Shown piece after piece: positions 25,577-36,601 of a stretch of 64,000 nucleotides of DNA (position 1 is its first letter; every line of letters begins with the position of its first letter). The DNA comes from Syncephalis plumigaleata. Lineage: Eukaryota; Zoopagomycota; Zoopagomycetes; Zoopagales; Piptocephalidaceae. The notes under the pieces are model-generated. The model was not told the origin of the DNA and made no database searches. It saw only the letters and a list, made by a program, of their open reading frames with translations. The translations under genes and the position numbers were made by a program. The DNA lies in contig JAIXMF010000003.1 of NCBI GenBank assembly GCA_025201365.1, forward strand, positions 744,001-808,000, given 5' to 3'.

Positions 25577-26914
25577 CTAACTGCGCAAATTGGATGGAAA
25601 AGCCTGTATTATTCTATACTGATCACTAGTCATAATTTTCAGTATCATATTAGGCGATGCAGTATTACTCATTGAATTTCCTAGCTCTTCTAAGGCTTGT
25701 CGTTGCGTTTCGTATTGCTGAAACTGACTAGCTAAGGAAGAATGCTTTTGTTTAAATTCCGTGCTCAGTATACGATTGAAAATTGAAAATAATTTGATAA
25801 TAAATTTGCCAGTTTGTCTAACATCACGCGTAAAAGAATCATGAATTACTGCCAGCCTAGGTGATAGTAAAGACAAATTAGGATCGGCCATTAGGGCATT
25901 GTAATCTTCGCAAATAATGACACGATCAAAGTTAATGAGCTTGACGTCATATATGTGACCTATAGAATCTGCAGAAACCATAATATCTATTATGATATTG
26001 GTTAGCCTTGTTCATATAATAATAGCAATGACTTACGATCTTGTCCAATGCTGTTGTAGACGACTCCTATTTCATTAAGTGATGCAATATCTAAACAATA
26101 TTATTATTAACGTTAGTATGCAAACTGTTACCATTAGTGAAATGCGTACCACCCATTATCCGAGCAATCACATTCGGCATTTGCTTAGCTATGGCAAATG
26201 TAGGAGTTCGCCTAAGATAAGCTTTCATGGTAATATACTTGTCAGGCGAATCAAGCACAAAGCATCCCATTTCTCCGTCTGCCGTTTGAGCACTATCGAC
26301 ACGCCTAAGTAAAATGGCATCTAATTTCTGCCTTTGCCATGGATCATTTATTCTTTCGACATACTAAAGAATGGCAATAACAACAATGGTAGCGTGAGTT
26401 GATGATATCAATTATTATAGCTGTAACTTACATCATAGAATCTTTTTGCATTTGCGTATTTGTCTCTTCCCTTGTAGCATACTACAAGTACATTTTTATT
26501 GCCTAGCCTCATTCCTATTTGGTGTCGGTAAATTCTAGGATGTCTTGTCCATTTCATCGGTTTAAATTTGTATTTTCCGGAGAAATGTATAAATATATCC
26601 TTCTTGTTCGAACCTAATTCTGTATGGATAATCATTCTCTCCGATGATTGAGATTGTGGCATATATTGTAATTGTCGATTGTTATTCTGATGTGTCAGAA
26701 ATATTGGCGTTGCTACATTATTCCGGTTATCAATTCTAAACGGTATTTTAACATTTGACCGCAGATCCCATTGTTTCCCTGTCATTGATATTTGATTCGG
26801 ATTGCTATTGCTAGATGATGGTTCACCCCACATATCCGTGCCATTTGTGTGATGACATAACATCATGCACACACACAGTGTGATAGCAGATAATGAAGTC
26901 GTGCTGTATCTCAT
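25577..26914 (-). CDS. Secreted pseudokinase-like protein, copy A
   Basis: Four exons (26914-26432, 26363-26132, 26090-26037, 25986-25577) join in frame to 392 residues with no disruption. The ATG was chosen because it opens a clear signal peptide of about 25 residues ending near HHTNG. A Ser/Asn/Gln-rich spacer follows. The rest follows the order of a protein kinase. A strand with VLVVCYKG comes first, then a hinge-like MGCFVLDSPDKYITMKAYL and a helix ending IARIM. Next is LNEIGVVYNSIGQDHIMVSA in the place of the catalytic loop (compare H-R-D-I-K-P-E-N-I), then VKLINFDRVII in the place of DFG. The HRD Asp, the loop Asn and the DFG Asp-Phe-Gly are replaced, so catalysis is unlikely. Kinase resemblance is my inference from motif order. 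It has a tandem paralogue downstream. Possibly a secreted effector or receptor-type scaffold. Confidence 0.7.
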
Positions 26915-27068
26915 GATTATCCCGGTCGAGTAACTTCGTAATATGTCGTTAATAAACTCGATTATTGTAGCCACACTTGTGCTGATCTATATCGACGACT
27001 AATGCAGTGTATTGCGTATACTAAATGGAATGGCTTTAACGTGTAGTTCTATGAGGAGACTTGACTAC
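26915..27068 (-). promoter_or_regulatory. Duplicated 5' flank of pseudokinase-like copy A
   Basis: The 154 bases upstream of the ATG match 29160-29313, upstream of copy B, with about ten differences by eye. Similarity stops abruptly after the shared GACTACGG end and resumes only in patches. Conservation higher than in most of the coding sequence suggests a recent duplication or gene conversion, or selection on a shared promoter. Confidence 0.75.
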
Positions 27069-27853
27069 GGTAAAAAGAAAAAGAAGAAAGCGTAATTATT
27101 ATTGATAGTCAAGTGTTGACATTTTTATCATCCATTTATAGCTGTATATACAATGATGGAGCTCAAATCTCTTACAATGACACGTGTAGTCCATACAAAC
27201 ACTCGTAGGTCGTGTACCATATTTGAACTAAATCACGGTTATGGATAGCAGTTTTTGGATGTTGTATTCAAAATTGCCAACATACTATCCGTTATGATTG
27301 TTCTCTGGATCATTCGAATGATGAGAATGGATACCATCTACAAATAAACACAATGCACGATGCAAACAATCTACATCTTATGGATCGATATCGATCATGG
27401 CATAGTAAAAGCCCAGTATCATACAATAATAACTAGCACCATTAAATACCATTCTTAAGGAAATGACAATGATTTCTTATGGACGTGAGTTGGATTACGG
27501 CAAGGAATAATCATTTGTTTGTCCTCTACTATATAAACTATTTCTCCATATCCATCTATTTATAAGTTGATGTTGCTTAGACATACCGAATGAACTAACA
27601 AGTCATACTACCAATGATGATTGGAATAGATCACTCGTGTCTATGCAAACTAGTGCTGTTTGTATTGCAATGAATTGATCATTAAGCAGTCGCACATTAC
27701 ATGAAATATCAATCTGTCAGTATGGGTCAACATTGTCACTGGAATGATGATCGATTAAACAAGCGAACATCTCTTATAAGAATGAAGCTATTTATTATGA
27801 TGTATCAATAGTCTAGTCATCATTATAGTGAATGATAGCAGTTTGTCGTCTAT
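27069..27853. other. Intergenic between the tandem pair
   Basis: AT-rich, 785 bases. One stretch around 27200-27240 resembles 29450-29490 upstream of copy B (TTTGAACT then AATCA-GGTT), so the duplicated unit extends beyond the near-identical block. No gene was seen. Confidence 0.45.
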
Positions 27854-29159
27854 TTAGTTATTCCTAATGGCCGGCGTTGCTATTATGTTGTAATAATTTT
27901 TGTATATGAAATTAAACATCATCAAAGGCTTTTGAGCCTTATCCATCGCTTCTTTTAACTCCTTCAAACTTTTACATTGCGCATTATATAGCTCCACTTG
28001 ACCAGCTAGGGCAGGGTCGGTGATGTTGAATTGTTCGTTTAGTATACCACGATAGGCAGAAAAAAGGTTATCGATGAGTCCAGCCGTTTGTTTAATGTCT
28101 TTCAGGTATGTTTTAGAAATCAAGTCTAACATTTCTTTATCTTGGTAAATCTGTCCATTGGTCATACTCTTTGCAAATGCTCTAAAGACAAGTGAACGAT
28201 CAAAATTGATCAGCTTGATATCATTTACGTTATTCTTCTTATCAGCAGAAACCCAGATATCTATCATGGTATTGGTTAGGCTTGTTCATATAATAAAAAG
28301 CAATGACTTACGATCTCCTCCAATGCTATTATAGGCAACGCCTATATCATTAAGATATGCAACGGCTAAAGCATATTATGGTTAGCATTATTAGTATTCA
28401 AACTGTTGCTACTATTGATATACATACTATCCATTATATGAGCAACTATGTTTGGTAGTTGTTTAGCCGCGGTAAATGTAGGGTTTCGCGTAAGGAAAGC
28501 TCTCAAGGTAGTGTATTCACGATGTAATTCAAACACAAAGCATCCCACTTCTTTGTTTGCCGACTGAGCATTAGCCGTACGTTTCAGTAAAATACTACTT
28601 AATTTGCTTTTGTCCACTTCATTCGTCATTCCCTCGATGTACTAAATAGTGATGTGAGCTCATGTCATTTTACGGTATAGCTGTAACTACTCACATCATA
28701 GAAATCTTTAACTCTTTGGTATTTCTCGTTTCCCTTGTAGCATATGACAAGAAAATTCTGTCCCTTCCATGTCGGTTTCATTTGCCATTGCGTATGCCTA
28801 GAGAACTTTGACCATTCCAATGATGCAAATCTGTACTTTCCGGAGAAATGTATAGTAACATGATCCCATTTTTTTGGATATGTTGTCGTATGTATAATCA
28901 GTCTCTCCGATGATTGAGGTTGTCCTTGGTTGTTGTTTAGATGCATTGGTGTAGCTACATTATTCCAGTTATTGCTTCCAGATTGCATATTAGTGTTTGG
29001 CTGTTGATTCCATTGCTGTCCTGCCATTTGTATTTGATTCGGATTGTTATTGGTGAATGGAGATGGTGTACTCCACATATCCGTGCCATTGGTGTGATGA
29101 CATAACATCATGCACACACACAGTGTGATTGCAGATAATGAAGTCGTGCTGTATCTCAT
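27854..29159 (-). CDS. Secreted pseudokinase-like protein, copy B
   Basis: Four exons (29159-28695, 28641-28413, 28365-28312, 28260-27854) give 384 residues, intact, with intron positions matching copy A. The first 29 residues, covering the signal peptide, are identical to copy A with only two synonymous base changes seen; the mature protein is far more diverged. Kinase-order motifs: FLVICYKGNEKY, hinge-like VGCFVFELHREYTTLRAFL, helix LPNIVAHIM, loop LNDIGVAYNSIGGDHIWVSA, and NDIKLINFDRSLVF where DFG would be. HRD is replaced by YNS and DFG by NFD, so it is predicted to be catalytically inactive. A helical C-terminal region (Lys/Glu-rich, about 100 residues) follows. Function unknown. Secretion plus diversification suggests interaction with another organism or the cell surface, which is inference. 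Confidence 0.7.
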
Positions 29160-29313
29160 GGTTATCCCAGTCGAGTAACTTCGTAATATGTCGTCAATAA
29201 ACTTGGTTCTTGTAGCCACACTTGTATTGATCTATATCGACGACTAATGCAGTGTATTGCGTATACTAGATGGAATGGCTTTAACGCGTAGTTCTATGAG
29301 GAGACTTGACTAC
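29160..29313 (-). promoter_or_regulatory. Duplicated 5' flank of pseudokinase-like copy B
   Basis: Partner of the block at 26915-27068, about 93 percent identical by hand count. It probably contains the promoter and 5' leader of copy B. Confidence 0.75.
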
Positions 29314-29862
29314 GGCAAACTGAAGAGAGGAAAACACGAATTGTTATTGAAAAGTGGCTATCAGAGCATTTAAAAAAACGTATATTTATACTAATGGATA
29401 TGATAGTATGATATCAATGTTTTATCATAACACATGCTATCCATAAATGTACGCATGTTACTGCCACATTTGAACTGAATCATGGTTGTATACATGCGTG
29501 CAAGCAAAGCATCTGGTAAAAGAGAATTGAAAATGGAATATAATCGGTGTGTTTTTGATACAATGCTTCATCAAGCCATTCAAACTGATAGCAAAACTTG
29601 TGACCAGTTAGCGTTGTCATCCATAAAAGTACATATTTGCATGTGCTATTAACCAAGATTATAATCGCAACCGATATGTTCCATCAATGCAAATAGATGG
29701 CTGAAGAAACTGGTTTGCTTATTCCATCGGATTGAACGAGTAGATACCAGAAGGGGTAGGATTCAACATTTTTTGTTTCATCAATGCAAATAGATGGCTG
29801 GAGCAAAGTAGAAACAGTTGCTTGTTTGTTCGCTTTTATCGTTTATGTAAAGACGTTAACGA
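29314..29862. other. Intergenic with a short direct repeat
   Basis: AT-rich 549 bases upstream of copy B and downstream of the ABC transporter. A 22-base direct repeat occurs at 29682-29703 and 29779-29800, each followed by similar but diverged sequence, so it looks like an old local duplication of about 97 bases. No gene was seen. Confidence 0.55.
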
Positions 29863-32800
29863 TCATCTGTCGTTTATTAGACGTTCATTGCGATGATTAT
29901 GCGACAAAGCGAGCAGTTGTTCGAATTCACCCGATCTCTCGCATAAATGACGAAATAAACTATCCGATCTGTTAATCAAAGCAGATGGTGTGTCAAATTC
30001 GATGAGACGTCCCGAATCTAAATTGATTAATTAATTAATTAGATTGAATTACTATTTTATATAAAATTGTATGCAACAAACCTAGTACTAGAACACGGTC
30101 AAATTCAATAATTGAGCGTAGACGATGTGCAATACATAGGATGGTCGATTGTGTAAATTCCTTACGAACCATTTGCTGTACTAAATTATCCGTATCAAAA
30201 TCAGCATTTGACGTGGCTTCATCTAGAACGATCAGCTGACAAATACATTTAGCTTTTTTGCTCTACATTAATGGAACATAATTACCTTGCTATTACGTAG
30301 TAATGCTCGAGCTAGGGCTAGCAATTGACGCTGGTCCCGACTCAAGTTATCGCCATTCTCGGTGACAGGTGCGTCCAAATGACTAATGTTAATCGGTCGA
30401 GCCATTTCATCACTGATACTGGACAAGTGGCAGCGTCGAAGCGCATTCCAGATTTCATGATCGCTATGTCGCGAGAATGGATCGAGATTAGAGCGGATGG
30501 TTCCGCTGAAAAGCATGAGATTCTGCGGGACGATCGTTAACCGCGAACGTAGATCATGTAGGCCAATTTGACTGATATCAATGTTGTCGATAATTATTTT
30601 ACCAGCCATAGCTTCGATAAATCGGAAAAGAGCAGCGGATAGCGTGGATTTACCGGCGCCTATCATTTGTATAATGATAAATAAAGGGTTAAATAGAGCT
30701 AGACGAATAAATTTGCCACGCTTACCCGTTCGACCAACGATGCCAACACGTTCACCGGGATAGACCGTAAATGTGACATCTCGAATCACTGGACTTAGAT
30801 TGGGCGCGTATTGGACGAACAGATGCTCCACCGATAAATTGCCGTACATTGGCCACTATAAGCGTGAGATTAGTTCAGACGACGGGTGATGGATAGTTTG
30901 TGCGTGTGTGTGCGTGCTATCCTATTTATCTATTTATCTATTCATCTATTTTGCCAACTTACATCATCAGGTGGACGATTATTGTCGATGATCTCGGGCG
31001 ATTCTTGTTCAATATTGGAGTACTCGAGTATTCGTTCTACAGAATTCATGGTAATCTCCGTTTTACTATAATTTTGGACGACATACTGCATATTCATGTT
31101 AGCCCGTGGTTATACCCTACTTTTATGACGTACACTGGCGCTTTCGGAGAACATGAGCGCATAGGACATGATATATCCGGCAACACTAGCGCTTACATAG
31201 CTGTGATAGATGACGATAAATATCGCCGTGAATAGGACGACAAACGAGGCAATCCACCCGATTAGATTTAACATCCACTGAGTGGACATACCAAGTAGGT
31301 AGACCGGCCTGTTCATGGCATCGATACATTCGATAGTTTGTGCCGTGAACCATTTCTGCATACCAAATGCACGAATGGTGGTGATTCCCCTACACACACT
31401 GTAGCGTTAATGATGATAATAATAATAATAAGCGCACAAATCTATGATGTTTGATAAGTACTTTAACATTTCCGCAGTCTGCACGAGAAAGGGTGATCGC
31501 GAGATCGACTCAATGCGCTTGATACTACGAGATGCCTTTAAATAATAATTAATCATCAATACATAGGTGATACCTATGGGCAAGTGTATTGAATGCATCA
31601 GGGTAAAGAAGTGGCGTTTTTTTTGTTGCAATAGCTTACCGATTATCAAACTAATTGGTAGGAATTTCGGTAGTACCGCGGCAATGACACCTAGCTGAAA
31701 TACAATGTCGCCAACACCCGATATGAGAAAGAATAAATGAGTCGGCAAATCCTGATCGATAGAGTTGATGTCGGTGCTGAATCGATTCATAATGCGTCCG
31801 ACCGGTGTTTTACCAATAAACGTGATGGTCGCTCGTTTTATGCCAAGTATGAGTCTTTCGTGCAAACTATAACTTGCCCTGAGTGCTGCCAAATAGGTGA
31901 GGAAATGCGGCAGTCCGATAAGAAGCAAGACCAGAAGAGTCAATATAAAGTAGACGAGGAAATGCAAGCCATTATACTCCACGGTGGAATTCTTGTCTGT
32001 CCACACGCTAAGCCAGTAATTCTGAATGGCGAACATTAGCTCGTATAGCATGTAAACGAGTATAATCGCCATCCAGAGGCGTAGCCGCCACTCGAGCTGA
32101 AATAGGCCCAGTACACCTTTCGAGAAATGCCACCTTCAGCGTAAGCTTCATCGCTATCGACAAATCTACCATTAATGTAGGTAAAGTCTTGATTATCGAT
32201 GGCGGAGAGCGCATTACTTTCTATTTCGCAATTGTCCACGGATGGTGCCCCCGCTGTAACGCTTGACATGACGTTGAACGACGGCTGTTGCACCGAGTTC
32301 ACGAATGACGAAGTACGCTCAATGGATATCGAGGCGTCATCGTAGAGTAAAAGCGCTTTGATTAGCACTTCCGAGGCCGGTCCTTGTTCGACAACACGTC
32401 CCTTATCCAATAGACGGCGAATGCAGCATCGTGCATACCCATATCAACGTGGTGGGTCACTAGGATGCAAGTACGATCTCGCATCAATGGTCCCAGAATA
32501 CACTTGTCCATGATGTGTTTGGCGGTGGATGCATCGAGAGCGGAAAGACAATCGTCCATGATTACATGTTTAGCATGACTGTAGACGGCTCGAGCAATAG
32601 CGATACGCTGGCGTAGTCCATTCGCCAGCATTGCTCCCACGTCACCCACTTGCGTTGCATCACCCGCATCCAAGCTTTCCAAGTCTCTTTCTAGGCCACA
32701 AGCGTACACAACTTGAATGTATCGTTGACTGTCGTAAGACTGTCCAAACAGAATGTTATCACGAATTGATACATTTTGTAGCCATACCTGTTGCGCTACA

Positions 32801-35483
32801 TAGGCGATACAACTGCCCAACGATCCGGCATCGTCTAGTACGCGTTTCCTACGCGGCAAGAACACTTGCCCACCAGTACACGGCATTTCTGGACAGTATT
32901 AGAATTAGTAATGCATAGAAATGATAATTATCATAATGATGATGATGATGATGACGTAAAAAGCAATTAATCCTTACCGCCTAATAGCGCCAATAGCAAT
33001 GACGTCTTACCACTACCAATAGGGCCGGCGATCACGTTTAGCTTGCCAATTTGAAATTCAACATTGATATTTCTTAGCGTGAATCCGGATGTATCACGCG
33101 TACGCTCGATACCCATGTAAAACATATTTGAGCTAGCGTTTGACCAGCGAAACTCGCCATTAACAATGCCAATACGGTCGTTTCTTCGTTGATGACCACT
33201 ATAACTGAAATAGTCGCTACTTGCGGGAATCTCCGGTTCTGCGAAGAAATCCTCTATTCGTTTACCGCTCACTCGACATTGTAATACCCAGAAAAGCATA
33301 TCGGGAAGCTGTGACATGGCGGAACGCAATGAATTGAACAGGATCATTGTAGTGAATGCCAATGACGGACTAAGTGGCTGATTAAACCCGAGAGCGTAAG
33401 CACCGAGTGAAACGCAAGTAATTAGCATTGGTCCGCCGTAAACACTCGTGGCAATATAGACGAACATAAGATGTCGACGCCAAAGCACTTGTAGCTCCTT
33501 TGATCGTGCTTTTAGTATTTGTCTGCAGAATCTATCCTCCCAAGCTAGATACTTTATCATACGTATCGAGTGTAACATCTAGTAGTACATTAATATAGAC
33601 AAATACATATATATACATATATACTCTGACAATTCGTACCTCACTTAGCATGGAAAGTCGCTTGTCGGTCGCTTCGTAGAGTACCTCGTAAATACTTGTT
33701 AGTCGCGTCATCACCATATTGGATAGGGTGAGTAGGAGTGCAAACACCGCAAGTCCTACTAGTGTTGCCCATCCAATTAACGTCCAAAGGAAGACGATAG
33801 TAATAGCAACTTGCAGCATGCTTCCAATGAGAACGTGCAAATAATTAAGTGCTTCGCCTATATTTTGTACATCCACGTTAAGTAGATTGGTCACCGCGCC
33901 CGTCGACCATTCGGCCGTATCACTGACGTCCGAGAAGTTGCTAGTCAGACTCGTGAGCTGGGTAAAACTGCTTCGTGTACTACTGGCGGATGACGAGACG
34001 GGGCTCACAGGCTGGCTAATATTCACTTGTCGACGTAGACCCTTCTGGCAGATCTCATGCGATAAAATTGCCTTAACACGCAAGGAGATATGCTGGCCGA
34101 TAACCGTATTCTGCTGCTGTATACTTGTCGCTATAAAATCACCGAAGAAAAGACCGGCCACATAGATCCAGACGTGATAGGATGATCCCACGCTAACGGC
34201 GACTCGATATACCGAAGGAATAGCTGAAGCGACAACGGTGTAACGAATACAAATCCACACCAAAATATTACGTAGAGACATTGTTGTAGGATTTGCTTGT
34301 AGAATGTCATTAATAAATTGTAGAGTAATGATCGATTACTAGATTACACGGTCATTATTGTTACTACTACTAATAATCATAATAATCATAAACGCGTCAA
34401 TAATCGGCAGTGCACTCACTGTCTATTGAAATAATGACCAACTGCTTCCGCGGTACGATCACCGGGCATCAGTTCCCACATGTCGGTGTCGGTTAGAACG
34501 CGCTTCTTGCCAATCGCTATCAATGGGGTGATCCAGCCGAATGTCAACGAGTCCAGTAGGGTGGCCGCTTCCTCGAGGGTGGCCACCCTTCCCTCCTCTG
34601 TACTTGACGCCAGTTGTCGTACTAGTAGCAAGCCGATAATCGCAATTTGCGCACCGAGTAAGGGCAACGAAATGAATACATGCTTGCGACTGGTAAATTG
34701 CCATTCATACCTCGTCCAGTATAGGATGGTATCTATTAGTGTACAAATATAGCTGATGACTATTACAATTCGTTGATGTAATGGCAGGTGCAAGGGTGCT
34801 TCATTCAATACTTGTAGGAATACCATCGTAGACAGTATTGTTGCATAACCCTACAACACGCGAAGGAGACAATGTTAAATACGCGAATATGGTATAAACG
34901 CTATTTCTTACCCATACAATGACCGCCATCCAAAGTGATCCTATACCCATACCGAATGATACTGGAGTGCATGATGGATTAGCATGCCATGGGACGAGCA
35001 TGCGATGATACAGCCGGCAACTTGACAAAGATGCGCAATCTCATTTCGATTATTAATCATACTATTGATTTCAAGTATGTTTTCTGCAAATAAGGTCAAT
35101 CTACCACCATTACCACTACTGTTACTATGATGATGATGATGATGATGATGATGAACGGGTGATTGAACTACTCGTCTAAAAAGTGTGGAATGACTACGCT
35201 GATTGTCTTCATCGTCACTATCGCTATCAGTGTCGGAATGATGATGAGGATGACGACGATGACGATTGCTATACGGTTTACGAATACTTCTCGTTTCGGA
35301 ACCGTGTTGACTAATATCTAATGCTGTTGACAAAGCATTGGGATACTCTGGTATTTCTGCCGGCAATCGTCGATAATAGCCTTTTCGTAATTTTCTGTAG
35401 AAATATAAGCGTCGAATAATTAATACAAGAGCGGATAATGAGCTAACAAGAAATGGTATTAAATTTAAAAGTATATCGGCCAT
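29863..35483 (-). CDS. ABCC/MRP-type ABC transporter, full length
   Basis: Membrane exporter with two transmembrane domains and two nucleotide-binding domains, about 1,600 residues over roughly ten exons. ATG 35481-35483 begins a hydrophobic N-terminal region with a poly-His/Asp loop. ABCC linker motifs follow: LDSLTFGWITPL and KKRVLTDTDMWELMPGD. NBD1 has Walker A GPIGSGKTSLL, Q-loop VAQQVW, Walker B HVIMDDCLSALDA and H-loop VTHHVD. TMD2 includes GKTPVGRIMNRFSTDINSID. NBD2 Walker A is rebuilt by splicing out 30670-30725 (GRTG then AGKSTL), with Walker B LIVLDEATSNAD and H-loop IAHRLRS. The signature motif is unusual in both halves: LANGL in NBD1 and LSRDQ in NBD2 instead of LSGGQ. Frame changes near 35000, 32415 and 32095 each fit one missing base. 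Substrate unknown; the family exports glutathione conjugates and drugs. Confidence 0.85.
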
Positions 35484-36601
35484 TTTTGCTATAGTCTACA
35501 CGCGTAACGATCCTGTTTCTTTTTCTCTATCACAATGTAAATACACATATATGCACACAAGCATACGCATAAGCACGAACGTATAGACTTTAACTCGTTC
35601 GATGTAGTAATAAATAAAGGAATAAGAAATAGATAGAGAGTAAAATAGCACGATCCACTCGCTTGTGCTATATCACTGTGTATTAGAATAACTATTGACC
35701 GATGAAGTTGTAAGAGAACAGAAACGCGCACACTTTATTTCGAGAGAGCGAGAGCGAGAGCGAGAATAGCATTAGCACAATCGTAGCTCTTGCGTCATCG
35801 GTTAAGGCCAATACCGAGTAAGGCATATGGAAAGAGATCATGATCAGATGCTGACGCGTACAGTGTGTCGACACGATCATAGCATGTCAAGCACGTATTT
35901 ATTCATTATACACCCAGTCACTACTGTAAACAAAGTGATTCGTATAAACATGGCAGCACTAATGGTTTATTAAATTCAAGATGTGTCAATTCCATTAGCG
36001 GAGATTCGATTTACTAGCAATAAAACAGTAATGTGATTAACAATTTATCGGTTGTTCATACGTAACCCAGTATAAAATGACGATTAAATATAGTGGATAT
36101 CATTAAAGTTGTTTCTACATTGCTTGCTTAGCTTTGTTGTAAGGTCTTGGCATAAGGGTCTCAACGTTTGGTAGATTTAGAAATGTTCGGCAAATGGTTT
36201 GTTCAAACAAGTTTACCTTTAATTTATTGTTTACGCTGTAGAATACTACGCAAATCATCTGTCATGCTTATCTTTGTGCAGCCTACCTACCTTTCACCGA
36301 GAGTATTTGGTCATATTTTTTGGTTGACTTGGCTCCTCCTCCTATCTCCTCCTATCCTCCTTTCCGCTTAATTCACTCTCCTTCTCACTCTCATTCACTC
36401 ACTCTCTCATTCATTTATTTGCTTATAAATCGTAATTTTTACTACCTTACATTCATGGTAGAATATTAGGTTACTTTATTTTTTTGCTTATTACAATCTT
36501 AGTGAAGAATTGCTTTCTCGTAGTAATCTAGTTGAAACTCTTTAGGTTAAAATAGATAACAGTCCGCTTATTACTATTCCTCTACGGTATTACCTTACAC
36601 G
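35484..36601. other. Intergenic between divergent genes
   Basis: 1.1 kb between the ABC transporter and F-box gene starts. It contains a GAGAGC-type repeat at 35740-35765 and a C/T-rich tract at 36330-36420. No coding exon was supported. It probably carries both promoters. Confidence 0.5.
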
